Shown piece by piece: positions 13,029-26,465 of a DNA stretch of 64,000 nucleotides. Made by a program: the position numbers and the translations under genes. The notes beneath the pieces were generated by a model. The model was not told where the DNA came from and did no database searches. It worked only from the letters and a program-made list of their open reading frames with translations. Location: positions 1,452,001 through 1,516,000 of the forward strand of contig CM028917.1 of assembly GCA_016801845.1 (NCBI GenBank), read 5' to 3'. This stretch comes from Polydactylus sextarius (taxonomy: Eukaryota > Chordata > Actinopteri > Polynemidae). The first letter of the stretch is position 1. Every line of letters begins with the position of its first letter.

Positions 13029-13213
13029 AGCATCCGGATAGCTGAGTAGTTAGAGCTCCACTTTGGCGTATAAACTGTGCAGTGATCGCCCGATTCGATC
13101 ATTTCTGCATGTCATCCCTCACTCATCTCCCCACCTTCTTGTCTGTCCTCACTGTACTATCAATAAAGTCAGAAAGGGCCAAAAAAAATATCTTTAAAAA
13201 AATAAAATAAAAT
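13029..13213 (+). mobile_element. tRNA-derived SINE, copy 1
   Basis: Begins gcatccggatagctgagtag (A-box-like), followed by a degenerate B-box gattcgatca. The body then reads CATGTCATCCCTCACTCATC and CCCCACCTTCTTGTC, and the end is aataaagtcagaaagggcca with an A-rich tail. Layout and 3' end match a family also seen at 16717-16897. It has lost a clean B-box, so it is old. Confidence 0.75.
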
Positions 13214-16200
13214 AGAAGCAATACAGTTTTCTCGTGACGATGTCAGTTCTCGAGAAGATGCATTTCTCTCACGAAGAATTTTTAAATCACTGACACCATA
13301 GATGTTTAACGTAGGAACAATATCAGTTGGTTAAAAACATTTTTTTTTTTTTGGAAAAATCCTCTATACCTTCAACTTCCCTGATGCTTTCGTAAACATG
13401 CCTACGTCTGTGCACTTTGGGAATGCCTATCCGGCAACAAAAGGGGAGCACGTCATCTGTACCATAAAACAGAGGGAAGCTGTGTCTGCCATAATTATTT
13501 GATAATGGATAATTTATCAGTCTAATCAAGTTGTCATTAATCCACTTTTTTCACTGTGTTGCTCAGCTGTTTTGTACCTAAATACAATTATCAGTGTACA
13601 TTAGCCTTCATCTTCGTAAGTCTTTTCTTTCTTTCTTTCCTCGCTGCCTTGCCCTTGACAAGGTCAGTCCTGCCAAAGCACCTGTGTGTTGGGTACAAAT
13701 TGATAACAGGCTTTGGATGTCATATCTAATTAGTCTCCAGGTGCCTCAATTCTCCCCTTGCCCACCCCACCCCACCACCATCTCTCTGTGACTTTGGTCC
13801 ATTAACGCCAACCTCGGCCTCCAATTTCCTCACACCCAAATGACTGGTCAATAAGGCAGCTTAATCATGCCCTTTATGTGCCAACGATTCACGTTAGTCA
13901 CCACTGCTCAAGGTGACACACTGTTTCAGAGAATACGTTTTATATAGAGTTTTATAGGGTTTTCTTTATCCTGTCTTGTTGCAGTGGCATGTCACACTTT
14001 CTGGTCTTTTGCTGTAAATAATAACAGTGGGTGATTTGATTTGAGTGGATTGAGTGGATCCTTGATTTCAGACAGAGGTAGACAAAAACAGATGCTGGAC
14101 TTAAATGACTGGCTAACATAAGCTAGCATAGCCAGTGTTGTCTTTTAAGATAACTCTTCTTTTAAAAGGGGTTTGCACTGTCTTCATTGGCTAAATAAAA
14201 GTCTACATCCTCATTGACTGATCTGCTAAATGAACAACAACGTCTTTGTACTGCTGCTCACCTTTTCATACTTTATATGTTTATTTTACATGTCACTGGA
14301 AGAAAAACATAGCAGGAGAAAGTTACCCACCATTCTGGAATTTCCATTTGAAATTCAACCATTTGTTGGAACACTGGGTGAAAAGTTTGTAGCCATGCTG
14401 TACTGACCTGCTAAAATTCAGGCTACAGTGTAAGAAGCACATTGGACCCTTGAAGTAGTTTCCCTTATGATCCAGCAGAGGAATCTCTATCAGTTCAACC
14501 TATGGTGAACCACATTGTAAACTAAGCTAATGATAATACAAGACAGATGAAGCACAGGTGCATTCAAAAATTCATTAATTCAAACAAGCAAGTTTTTTCT
14601 AAAATCACTCAATCTTTTTCACTCAATCACTCAATTTTTTTCAAATAGTGCTAGCGCCGTCCTGGATGCTGTGGACATGTTAGGTAAGAACTAACATAAA
14701 ACAAACCAAAACTAACTTGGTCGGTTAATGTTAATTACGTGCTGTTTGGCCCTAAAAGTGAAGCTCAGTTCTTCCTCTAGTAATCTAGTTAGCCAGATTA
14801 ATTCATTGCTTCAACATGTAGTGAAGACTGGAGCTTGCTACTGGAATGTTCGCTTCCTGTTGCTAAGCTGTGATCAGACAGTATCTGTTCAGCTGCTTCA
14901 GTGTTTTATTCATCAGTTTACTGAGCAAAGTGGAGTGACTTGGTTCTGGACTGCTCTTGTTCCCCGTCTTACCTGGCTGGTCCCACACCTGTCAGCCACT
15001 TCACAGTTGCAGATGAAAGGTTGCGTAAATCACATTTACGAGCCAGTTCTGGGTTTTATATCATTGCGTCATGTAAAGCTGCAGCTCTAAAAACTGAGGA
15101 TGGAGCTAGAACCTTTAAACTAAACTGAATAGTTGATGTACTAACTCCATTCCAAAACTCCATTTTTCCATTTTTTTACATGTTTTTTTCGTGTTGTTCT
15201 TGTATGCGCCAATCATCATCATCAGTGAGTAAAATGATGAGTCTGAAAAGGATGACGGGGTGAACTCCATCACCTCCAGGAATAAGCGGACTGGATGGTG
15301 TGCTGAAAAGTAAAAGTGGTGGAGGAAAGTGAAATATCACTTTAATATGCCATCCAAACAGCTCGCTGCGCTGCCATGATCCACAAGTTTGTCCATTTGA
15401 TAAACAGTGGTGCCCTTGCTGTCTCAGTAATCTGAGCCAGTTTGTCTGAAAGCTCTTCAAGGACCAAAGGATATGTCTGTTTTTATGGGTGGTATTTATG
15501 GAGACATGACAAAATATTTGTCCCTTTGAAACGTTACCCCTGTCTCTGAAACTGTCCTTAGATTTACACTTGGAGCTTCGCTTATGGCTGCAAATGGCTG
15601 CTGTGTTTCTGTTGTGGGGGACCGGCGGGGCCTGTTCGGCCTCCCGAGGGTAAGCTGGGAACAGCGCAGTTTAAATCCTTACTTGTTCATCTTGGCAGGT
15701 GTTAGACACTGGTTGTTTCATAGCCGTGGGAACCATGGCAGATAAGCCATGAGGGCCAGTGTCCTCTGTATTCAACGAAAGCTTTCTTAACTCCTTTTTA
15801 CTCAAGCTGACTTCTAATTGGTATTGGAGGGCGTCTCTGCTCGCCAAATCAAAGGAGCGGAGAACAGCACAGAAAGGTGCGTTGGGTGGAACAGTTTCTA
15901 ATATAAAGTATAAAGACAGAAATCCTTTCAGAAAAAAGTCGTAGCTAATGGATAATTAACTGTACTCTCCGTGGTAAATTGGTTATAACAACGTTGGAAA
16001 ATTATGAAGAAAAACTTTTGGAAAAAAGAATATAAATTCCCAGATTCCAGGACAAAAGCATAAACGATAAGAAGCCACTTCTCAAACATACAGAGGCAGA
16101 GGAAATGATGCGAATGAAAATGGAGGACAGACAAAAGTGCAGTTCCTGCAGGTGAGCTTCGATCAGACAAGTCTGGCTACATCTGTCATCTGTGCACTTG

Positions 16201-16214
16201 ATGCATTAACTCTC
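13214..16214. other. Non-genic DNA
   Basis: A 120-codon frame at 14728-15090 overlaps others and shows no domain. A short TTTC repeat lies near 13625. Nothing else recognised. Confidence 0.5.
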
Positions 16215-16294
16215 GCCTGGTGAATAAACACACACTGTGAAACACTCGGGTGTGTTCAGACCCGAGTGTTTCACATTGTGTTTTATCATCAGGC
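16215..16294. repeat. Imperfect hairpin, about 35-bp arms and 10-nt loop
   Basis: The left arm 16215-16250 starts GCCTGGTGAATAAACAC and ends GTGAAACACTCGGG. The right arm 16261-16294 is its reverse complement apart from a two-base bulge and a few mismatches. The innermost 15 bp near the loop are perfect. A weaker GTCATCTGT match extends the pairing outside. It is not part of an element I recognise. Confidence 0.9.
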
Positions 16295-16716
16295 AACATG
16301 ACAGATGACATATGAAGGGCGAAATCAGACTTTACCTGGGCGTGGGAGACTGTGTGTGTAGGCGGGGCTTGTTTTTATATCCTGGTGGGGACCTGAACCT
16401 GATGCTTTATGTTTCACTGAAGGGACAAAGACTGGGGTCCCTATGAGTGGACAGTGCTATTATAGAGGTACAACCATTTAGTACCACATTGACATAATTA
16501 TTGGAAACACATCAGTAGCATTAAGTGACCACTGAATACTTTTAGTCTAAAAATGGTTTAAATATGTATTTTTCATATTATACAAGTACTATAGCAGCAA
16601 AATGCAATTGAGCTATCACAAAGCCCCGCCCCCTCAGTGCACTTGGACACACAGTGGTCACACTGTTGTGTCTAACTAACTGTGGCTGCAGTGTCCAAGA
16701 CATAATGATGTACTAG

Positions 16717-16897
16717 GGATGCCCAGATAGCACATGATGCACTATGATGGTGCATATATGCTGTGCAGCTGATCACTGGTTCAAATCCCAACTGAGTTGA
16801 ATTACTGCGTGTCTTTCACAGGACTCTCCTCTCTGCTTCCTGTCTCTCAACACCGTCTCTATCATTAAAGGCAAAAAACCAAAAAAAACCAAAAAGC
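16717..16897 (+). mobile_element. tRNA-derived SINE, copy 2
   Basis: Related to the copy at 13029. It has a degenerate A-box region, a better B-box-like GGTTCAAATCC, then cctctctgcttcctgtctct and attaaaggcaaaaaaccaaa. The A-rich tail is interrupted by CC pairs. Confidence 0.7.
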
Positions 16898-17388
16898 CTT
16901 TTCTGAACTTTTGGCAACCAAAGGGCTTCATCACAGACAGAAGTCATTAGAGGGTCTTCACTGAGCCATGGGGTGAAATGTTGAGGATTTAAAGGTAAAT
17001 ATGGTGAGGACAAAATCAAATAAGAGGCAGGAGCTTACAGGTCTCAGTGAGGAGGAGAAGGAGAAGCCACATTTGGCCTTTATAAGGTTACAACTTAAAC
17101 ATTTACAAAATTAATAAAATTCCAGGATAAAAATGAGCAAAGTAGTGTTGTGTGTGGTGTGTGCGGAATGACTCTTATGTTGGTTTGTGGCCTGAGGGAA
17201 GAAGCTCAGTCTTGGTCACGATGGTGCAGAGCACCAACACCAATGTTAACAGAGACGGGTGATAATCACCTCCATGATAAGCGGGCTTCTTGGATCAGTT
17301 GTGTTAGTTTTCATTTTTACAGCAGTGGGTGGAGATCTCTGGACCATGGCGTTACTACAGCAACCGCTCTGATTCATCTGCCTACATG

Positions 17389-17496
17389 GTGGATACAAGC
17401 AGCTGGACTGAGAAGGTCAGAGAAGAGCTGCTCCTCTGTTGTTATGTTGAAAATAGTCAATGGAAGTGGTTTGGCCATTTGATCAAGACGGCTCCT
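17389..17496 (+). mobile_element. RTE-type LINE fragment (decayed)
   Basis: Translation in one frame gives EKVREELLLCCYVENSQWKW followed by FGHLIKTAP. This corresponds to the conserved end of fish RTE ORFs (a region of the form LLLHVERSQLRWFGHLIRMPP in living copies, cited from memory). Short and non-functional. Confidence 0.6.
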
Positions 17497-20075
17497 GTAT
17501 TTACTGCACAACAGATAATTAACAGCAAATATACAAGCAAGTTTGACAGTTAATTTCTCTACACTGAACTCGTCCACAAACAAACATCTAAAATCATCAT
17601 CAATCAATACCTTTCTTGTCTCTGACCCAGTGTCTGAGGAGAAAAATGTTCCAGATCATTGTCACGACACTCACCCACCAGAAGCTATAAATCCACCGAC
17701 TTGTTCCACTAATAGTCAGAGGAGGAAAGTCGTTAAGGCTGCATGCAATGGCTCATCGCTCTGCTAAGTGGCCAAAGTCATTTGGAAAAGAAATACAAAC
17801 TATTTTTCCATTTACTTTTTACCTATAGGACAATCTGAAAGCAACAAAACTCAGCAGAGCAATTCTCCTTCAAGGTAAACACAAAAAAAAACAACCAAGG
17901 TCCCTTTTCAGCCCGCTGGCAGTCAGTCACAACAGGACCTCCACAGTTCCCCTGCTGGTTGTAACGGTGATCTACAGGAATACAAAGCATTTGTAGCACC
18001 TAGTGACAGATGTGCACCTCTAATTTGCTGTGAGAGTAAATCACTCCGGGGTAAGTAGCCACTGGTGCTAAGTGGGATTCATTAAAGCTATGATTGGTGT
18101 CATCAGCTGGTTCAACCAGGTATCTTTGTGCTGTAATGATCAATGCTAATGTATGTTTGGACCCCAATGCGCTCAGTAATTATGGGATATTTGCCCAGCA
18201 TGTTATGGATGAGCACATTACTGCTCGTCTTGTTGGTGTTCCTCATCCGTTCTCTCCCAGTACGAAACCCTGACCACGCAGCAACGGCTCAGCCTCGGAG
18301 GACAAGCACAACCTGTCTGCCAGCATCACCACCCAACGAGTCGCCTCGCTCAGACCAGTTGTGCAAAATTGAACATGACAATGTATCAAGAGCCTTTCAG
18401 CTGTCATACATCATCTGTGTTTTACACAGGCTGTGAAGACTGCATGAAACATTAGTGATGATTGGGGAAACGAGGGGCAGGGGTAAATTTTTGTTACTAC
18501 TGCACCTAAAATTTTCTTTCTTTCTTTTTTTTTTTTTTTTTTTATCAGCACAGCTTAATTTATTCAGCATTATGAGAAATACCATATAGACATGATTGCC
18601 TCTGCCCAAGGTTCGATACACATGCAGATGAACACAGAGCTTTCAGTCCAAACTCTCAGTTGATTTCCTCCATTTTTGTCCACATATTATGGATGGAGAA
18701 GAAACACTTTAGTACCACCACAAGGTTCAATAACAGCCGAAAGTACGTCAGCCACTGACTCACTGCTTAAATAATGTGCTCAACTTAGTACTGTTAATGT
18801 GTGTTGATGTTTCATATGACTCTCATTTTTTAGACTGTTTTTTTTTTTTTTTTTTTTTGGTAAAATAAGACTTTAAATGAATTGATGATGATTGCATAAT
18901 ACTTGAGACCACACAGCTATTTTCTGGTGAAAAGCTCCACAAAACAGATGACTGATTCACATAAATAATGTTAAACTTAAGCCAGCACAAAAACCTTGAT
19001 AATTTTACATAAATATAGTATTTTATATATATTTTTTTGTATTCAATTTCCCATTCAGTGTTAGAAGCAACCAAGGTGAGAGTGGGAATGTTTTGTAAAT
19101 TAAGCATAAAATTGACGATGTGCTAGAAAATAATGTATTCAGAAGATTGTTTTCAGAAGATGGAAAGCTAAACCCCATTGTTTTCTCTTTTTGGTTTGAT
19201 GTGTCTGGGAGCCGTCAGCAGAGGCTCAGCTTGTTTCACTGTAGGAAACACGCTCAGCCCGGTGTTTTGGAGCCAGCACAGCAGCTTAAAGCAACAGAGG
19301 GAAGAAATCTGCTGTGAATGGACGCCTCTTGGTCCTGGATGGAGCGGACAGACGGCGGCTCTGTGCTGTCAGGCTCCGCTGGGAGCCTCGGCACTAATTG
19401 TGTGGGGGAAGAAGATTGTTTTGGCCATAATGAAGGATCTGTTTGTTAACCCTATGACCTTGCTGGTGATTGGGAGTTTGTCCACTGTGTAACAGCTGAC
19501 TGTTGTTTAGCACCCGGCTGGAGGCGATCTGACGCTTGCAGCTTTTATTATGTAGAAAACAGCCTTGGGTAAATGTAAATGTGGTCCATGTGATCATGTA
19601 CTGGTGTTTTTTTATCACTGCCTTTTAGATTGGATTCAAGATTGATGACAGTCTACAATGTTTCAGTCTTGATAGTCACAATGTCAAGCTTTAACTTCCT
19701 CAAATTTTTATGTATGTTAAGACATGTAGACACTGAGAATAATTCTTCTGGCAGGTTTGCAGCCTTCAGGGGTCAGTCCATGATGAAGATCTCTGTCAAA
19801 GTAACTGCCAGGGTTCAATGTCAAGGTGGAAGACACGAACACATCAAATGAGACTGTGCATTGCGCTTTCTGAGATGCGCTTTTGGTCTTGTGTGTGGGG
19901 TCAGTCAGTACAGATATTCAAGGCTCCTGTGGTGCGTGAATCCCGCTAGAGATCCATTGACCTTTTCATCTGATGTAACCTCAGAGTTTTCAGATATCCA
20001 GTGAACTATCCCAGTGTCTACCTGATAGACTGAAACAAAATGTGAAAGTGATTACTATACATCATTGAGGATACA
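17497..20075. other. Non-genic DNA
   Basis: T runs near 18526 and 18838. The stretch 19180-19470 is GC-richer than its surroundings and has overlapping open frames on both strands; I recognise no protein in it. Confidence 0.5.
18526..18543. repeat. Poly(T) tract
   Basis: About 18 T in a row after a TTTC-rich stretch. A second T run lies at 18838-18858. Confidence 0.85.
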
Positions 20076-20263
20076 GCACACCATGCACACAACGAAATTA
20101 ACCTCTGCATTTAACCCATCACCTAAGTGATGGATTAAATGCCAGGGAGCGTGTGTGTGGATAGTACCTTACTCAGGGGTACCTCAGTGGGACCTGGTAG
20201 GTGGTGGATTTGAATCTGGGACCTTCTGGTCCGCTTCCATAGCCACTAGGCCACCACTTCTCA
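20076..20263 (-). mobile_element. tRNA-derived SINE with L2-like tail (V-SINE-like)
   Basis: Read on the minus strand it begins GTGGTGGCCTAGTGGCTATG (A-box), then the B-box-like AGATTCAAATCCACC, then CCACTGAGGTACCCCTGAGT. It ends with TTAATTTCGTTGTGTGCATG, sharing AATTTCGTTGT with the L2 tail at 10889. An internal near-palindrome lies at 20111-20140. The order head, body, L2-like tail is that of fish tRNA-SINEs mobilised by L2. Confidence 0.75.
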
Positions 20264-23200
20264 CCAATTTACTTCAGATATTCACAATCACCAGAAGTTA
20301 AACCAAAATAAATACTTTCATCCAAGCCTTTTTTTTTTTTTTTTTGCAACTATGAGCTTAACCTATTTTATTAAGTGAAATGTAAATATAAAGAGGATTA
20401 GCATAAAATTTCTCAAAGACATTTATGGTCCCCGGATAATATATCCATTCTGCTTTGTGATTCTGTAAATTTTCCCCTTGTACTGGCATCAGGAGGAAAT
20501 TTCTTTGGTTCAGAGTCAAAAGTCTTAACAGCCACTGGATGGATTGTCATGACATTCTGATTATGGTGCTAAATGAAAAGTTACAAGGCGTTACCAAAGT
20601 TTCACTTTCGTCAATACTATGGTTTATGACAAAATACCTGTCTGGAACTAATGATGTACTCAATTTTAACTGAGAAACCAGATATTGAATGCCTCCTTCA
20701 AGTCTGATTTCTGACTTGGGAAGTCAATGGACAACTAAGAAACTAAGACTTTCGAAGTTGTGATGTTTTACCATTTATATTGTACACTTCCATGATGGCA
20801 CCATTGTGGTGTGATGTCAGCAGCTCCCACATTAAGACAGTAAACTCAGACTTCAAATGGTTTTCTATTACATCTTTTCTTGTAGACCTCAGAATCAAAT
20901 ATGGCTGCTATTTGTATCAACAGTGTCAGCACATTTTTCAGTGGGGTCTGCATGGTGCATTGTTAGTAACTAGTATTGAACCAGAAACCTCATAGCCTGA
21001 GGTCCTCTTTTCCCATTCTTATTGCAAATTGAAGAAAGTGAAGGAAGGAAGCCTGTCATTATCCGGCAACACCTCTCTGACTGTTTCATCTGTATATAAG
21101 ACATGACATAAACAGGAAGAGAGTCATCCAGCAGTAAGGATGCAGAACAAGTGTGTAAATCTGAGTAGAAAACCTTAACGAGTGCACTGGCAAATGTGGC
21201 GAGAGGCTCCTGGGTAAAAAGTGCACAAGGGAAGTGACAAGAATGAAACTAATATGAGTCTTTGGGACTCAGAGAAACAGACTCATTTCCAGCTGATAAA
21301 ATGCCTCTTCTTTCTTTTCCACCCGCTCTGCCTGTCCTGTTTATTGGATCACATAAAGCGGCAGGAAAAGGAAGCGAGCGTCACATTTTTATTGGCCATT
21401 AGTTTCATTTTTGTTCTCAGTCATCCAGACGTGGTATATCTCCACCAGCTTTACTTACTTGCTGTCCCCCTCCTCTTTTTCCTCCTCTTCTGGCATCAGC
21501 ACCTTTGCTCCAAATCTTTCAACCCCCTGTTCATTCCAGGAATTACTTCAGATCAATATTTTGTTATTTTTCTGTCCACGTTTTTCTGAGGATTAAAACA
21601 GAGCCAGCCTCCTACAGGGCCATCAAACCCAACCTGCCTCGCCTCACCAAATGGAGTAATTCATGTCACGCTGTCATCGTTTTTAGTTATGGGGCAGGCA
21701 GGCTATTTCTGAGAAAGTGTACTTCACATCAGGAATAAAAAAGCTGTATGACATGATTCATGACAAGCTGCACTGTGCACTTTTTCTTTTATGTAACATA
21801 AGGCCACAAAACTGAAATAATTTTTACCGCTTAATTTGGATGACAGCAGCAGCTCAGTCCGTCTGAACTGCTTCCTTGCGTTAAAGTATAAATCCATACA
21901 AAATCTCTGTTTGGATAAACACAGAAAGCCTATGCTGCCTTGTAGGCTCTAGTATTGACAGAAACATTGTTTTTTCCTGAGGACAGTGCCAATGATTACA
22001 GCAATAAAAAGTACAAACATCCAGGTGCTCCAGTGCCCTCGGGTTAAGGTGCTGATTATGAAGAAGAATGTCAAAGTTTCGATTAATTTTCCTAGTCTCT
22101 CCCCTCTTAGGAAGAAACAAGCTTGCGAAACATCAGGGTAAAACAGGCTAAATCTGGCCCAACCTTGAGTCTTCTGGACCTAAATTGAGCATGGTTAGAT
22201 AACTTTAATGAATTCTGTATAGAATGCCTTTTGTTTTTTTTGTTTTTTAATTTTGAATATGTAACAAATAAATTGGGACTCATAACTGGTCAGTTTGATG
22301 TCTTGCCTCTGTAGGCTTCAACCTCACCTAGATGGGAGAAACAGAAAATGTGTTCAATAAAGTGGATTATCCATCCAGGACTTTTTCTCAATGGAGTTTT
22401 TTCTTTGACCAAGTAGGAGCTTTTTCTTCCACATTTTTAACTGTCATTTAAAACTAGAACACAAGGAACAACTCACCTCCTTAATTCAAGAGTCAACATA
22501 AAATCAAGGGTCTTTTAGGATCAGATGGTGGGAAAAGAAAATCAAATGATGCAAAACTACAACAATGCCAACCACAATATGGCAAAGACCTCTAATCCCA
22601 CAATAAACCACCTTGAGATGACTGAGGCCAGAGCCACTCCAGCCTGGATGCAGACCCTTGGCAGGGATGTAGGAGGGGAGGAGGGGAGCAGTTCACCTTG
22701 TTTCATCCCATACAACATTGGACGAGGGAAGGGAGAAAGATAATTGATTGGAATTTCAAAGGAGAGACACTAATCTGGTGTTTAGGAGATTCAAATCTAA
22801 ATCACATTCATGCTTAGAGCAGAATTGTGTGCATGAGAGTCTTGGTGTGACCCTTTGTACCAACCCGTGTTCATATCCTCTGAAATAGTGTGTTTACACC
22901 AAGTAGAGACCAGGTTAATTTGGCATGCTAACTCATCATCCTGGTCTCAGCCATCCTCAGCATAACCCCCATTACATGATAAGACAACTATTTCTATCTA
23001 GCAATTATTGGCAAAGTTTGGTACTTTCATGTGAGAAATGGATAGGAGGGATGTCACACTCACACTTAGACACAAAGTAATGAAAAAAACACTGTTAGAA
23101 GGGTTTGGTGGACTCTGTATTGACAACAGTGTTGCTGATGTGTTTGTGGACAGTCTTTTATCGCTTTCACCAACTACTGGAACTAAGTGGAACTAAAATG

Positions 23201-25024
23201 TAACTTTACATTTAAAAAACTCAACTAGATCATTGCTGCTGCTTAGATACTAGTGGGTTATTTTAGTCAGTTAGGAACCTTCCTCAGAGAGTGTGATCTT
23301 GTCTCAATGTCCACACTCATGGAGTCAGACTCTGAGGCTCTTTCCTGAAAAGTTTGTAAGGGCCTAATGGGAGATGTAATGGAACAACGTGGTATGATGA
23401 ATCACCTTTTCTTTTTCATCATGTGAACAGCCCAGTGTATACCTGTTTGTTTGTCTGGGGAATACACGGCACCAGGATATAATGTCAGCTAACACTCAAA
23501 GAGTCAATTCATGTTTCTTTTAAAAGCCGGTGAGGTAATTAGCAAGAGGAAGAAGGAGCCCATATTGAGTGTCCTCTTATAGGTCTGTGAGAATGTAATT
23601 TTGTGAAGGCAGGTTAAACTAAAGAAAGATTTCCTGTGTAATTTTCCTTTTTCCTGAGAAATCCTCAGGTGTTTTTTGATCACTGAGGACAGGTTGTCCT
23701 TTTTTCTGTCAAGATTTCCCATTTTCTCAGTTGCCCATAACAACTTGTAGACTGACTCCAAAATGCCTTGTCTTTATACCATTCTTCTTTTTCTCTATAG
23801 TAACAAAATTTAGGAAAATTTAGGAGGAGTGAACTTTTCAGGAACATTGTATCATTCGCCCCTTGTAGCCTCTGTTTCTCCAGAAAATGGAATCCAGATT
23901 CCAGTACCATTTATTTATTTTTCTCTCAGTGCCACTGTTGTTGTTATTTTCCATAAGTTTTTTAGTCCAGTTTTAATTTCTTTCATTTTTCACAGCCCAG
24001 CTCTCCTGTGTAGTGAATACTCAAGGTGTCCACGTGCACCAGCACAGCCATATAAATCTTCCCATTACACTAGGAGGACTCAAACTCCCTCTGTTCCTTT
24101 CTGTTTCTGTAGTTAGCGAACAAGGCCTGGACCTCGTTGTCAGACCACTTGTCGTAAGATTTCTTTTCTAGATCCATTCTTTGATACCACTGATACTACT
24201 TCTACGCTTCTGCTGCTGGGGTTTAAATTGCACTTCTTTGTTGATTGCATTTGATTGTGTTGTATCCCGCCTTTAGATATAACCAATCACCACTGAGTCA
24301 ACCTAAAACCCCACCCAAAAGTTTCTCAGGGCCACACAGAGAACATAATCTGAGGCAGGGGCTTTTGCCCTTTGTGACTGCTGCTCTGGTGGAGCCATGC
24401 ACCAATGGTCGAGTTCCTGTAAAATTACTTCTGACTGTTAGATGTTCTGCATCTCTTTTTAAATAATTATTTCACCCACTGACCAGTCATAAAACCCAGT
24501 CAATTTGAAATAAGATTTGACCTGTTATAGTAATAGCCAACATCTATTGACCCGTACCTGTATCTACAAATGTTGCTGGTTCTGGGTCAGAGTTGGACCT
24601 TTTGCAAACAGTGGTCCTGGATTCAGCTTTTAATCAAAGCAGCAGCTGTGGTTAGTGTGTGATGGGCAGGTGGGGGCAGAGTTTGGCCTCTGGTCTAATC
24701 AATTTGGAAAGGCAGATGCTCAGCAGGACACACACTTATGTGGCTAGCAACAGCTGTTCTTTAACACACAAGGAGCATTCTCTCAGCTTCTTGTGTCATT
24801 TGTTTGTTTTCCAACCTAAACTTCAGCCATTATCTCCCACACAGATGATTAGATTTGACTAAAATTAAAATTTGGTTTTGAATTTAAACTGGATGGCATT
24901 TAATATCACTAGCAAACATCAAGACAACATGTGACTGATATGCTCATTAAAATGTTTGTACCACTGCTGTTGTAGTTATTAGTCCACACCTTCATTTTCC
25001 CATCGCTCCCCTTTTTCCTTCCAG
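20264..25024. other. Non-genic DNA
   Basis: A T run near 20331-20345. Frames up to 122 codons (21221-21589) are hydrophobic and low in complexity with no recognisable domain. Confidence 0.5.
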
Positions 25025-25157
25025 GTGGAGTTGGAGCACTAGATATCAATTCCTCATGCAGCACCTCCAGCGTTGGACAGGCTGAGACAGATGGTGCGAT
25101 GTTGGCGACCGTTCAGAAAAAGTTTCCTGCATCTTGGACACTGATGAATAGCAAATG
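25025..25157 (+). other. Unidentified exon candidate
   Basis: A 133-bp segment lies between a strong pyrimidine tract ending ccttccag and a consensus donor ATG|GTGAGT. One frame is open throughout (phase 2), reading GVGALDINSSCSTSSVGQAE and ending SWTLMNSKW. I recognise no family. It may be an exon of an unannotated protein or long non-coding RNA, or a chance pseudo-exon; no partner exons were identified. Confidence 0.3.
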
Positions 25158-25688
25158 GTGAGTCAACGGAAGAATCAACGGCTGCGTCAAAGAGTCAAAG
25201 TGGGGGAACGCAGAAGAACAAGAAGGTAGGATGTCAGGTTGGTGACAACCAGTTTTAAGGTGCTGAAATATTTATCAACACACAGAGGGGTCACCTGTCT
25301 GTCCCTCTTTGACACTTTTATATTTCAGATCTTTTCAGGTCTCCATTTTATGGACTCTATGATTTTTCAATGCAGTTACCTTTTTAGTCAGTTGTAATGA
25401 TAAAAGTGAAAATCTAGACTGCTGTTTACACCAAGTTAGCATATTTTGCATATGTTAAATACTTCCAGTTCCGCAAACTGTCACATACAGCTCATTTATG
25501 GGAGGAGCTGAAATAGCTGCTAATGCTAGATTGTGAAGTCTTGGTCCGCGTGTTAGTCTCAGTTAGTTGGTAAAAAGCAAACATTGCTGATTTTTATGTT
25601 GTTTTCTCATAGGGTGTGATATGAAGAAACTTTTGACCTTGTTGCCAGTGACTTTGAAAAATGTTTCCACATGGTCTGAAAAAAAGAT

Positions 25689-25711
25689 AAAAAAAAAAAA
25701 AAAAAAAAAAA
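25689..25711 (+). repeat. Poly(A) tract
   Basis: About 22 A in a row with no recognisable retroposon upstream. Confidence 0.85.
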
Positions 25712-25868
25712 CCCTGGAATGATAAATAATAAATAAAACTGAGTTAGTGGAAACATGTCAAGAGGGCAAGTACAGTGGGAACAAATTTGTGTAGAACAGG
25801 AGCCCAGTGGGACTGTGAAGGTGCAGCAGAGGGCAAAGTGTCAGGACACACTTGGTTGCTGTTGTTGT

Positions 25869-25878
25869 CACACACACG

Positions 25879-25932
<54 letters not shown>
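25869..25932. repeat. (CA)n microsatellite
   Basis: About 30 CA dinucleotides with two early interruptions. It produces long false frames on both strands. Confidence 0.97.
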
Positions 25933-25934
<2 letters not shown>

Positions 25935-26465
25935 CGAGAGCTTTATTTAAGCGGAGATTAAACACCATTCCTCCTGCTTCCTCATGCTCTTTGTTCTTCA
26001 GCGTCAGCCTTCCGATTCTGCTGAGGTTCATTTGTCATTTACATTCATTGTTTTGCCTGTTGAACCGTCTGTGTGCCTTATCTGTCCAAGTTACACTGCT
26101 ACACCAACTGCACAGGCTTTCTCTATCTCTATCTCTAATTTGAGACTTAGCAAACCCATCACTACGCTACAGTTGTGGCGGGCATGATAAGAACTGGTCA
26201 AAGTCTCTAAACATTAATGAAAGAAGTGACATGACCTGACCAGTGACATTCTTCCAGGGGTTGTAAAATATGATGAAAAATAGCAGAAAGGAGTCAGGAG
26301 AAAGGATTTGTGCAAAATAAAAGGACTTTACTGACATAACTAGAATTAATCAGGAACAGAAAAGAATCTTCAAACCAAAGATGACCTGGTAAAATGCAAA
26401 CCAAGGTTAAAGGTGACAGAATCAAAAAGTTTTTTTTTTTTTTTACCTTTTTTTTTTACATCTTT

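Noticed and set aside
13029..13110. Possible tRNA gene
   Set aside because: A-box and B-box remnants are followed by a SINE body and A-rich tail; the cloverleaf is not intact.
14728..15090. 120-codon frame
   Set aside because: Overlaps another frame and shows no domain, no splice context and no codon bias I can point to.
25775..26143. 122-codon frame with a His-Thr run
   Set aside because: The frame is held open by the CA repeat; the remainder is hydrophobic and without pattern.
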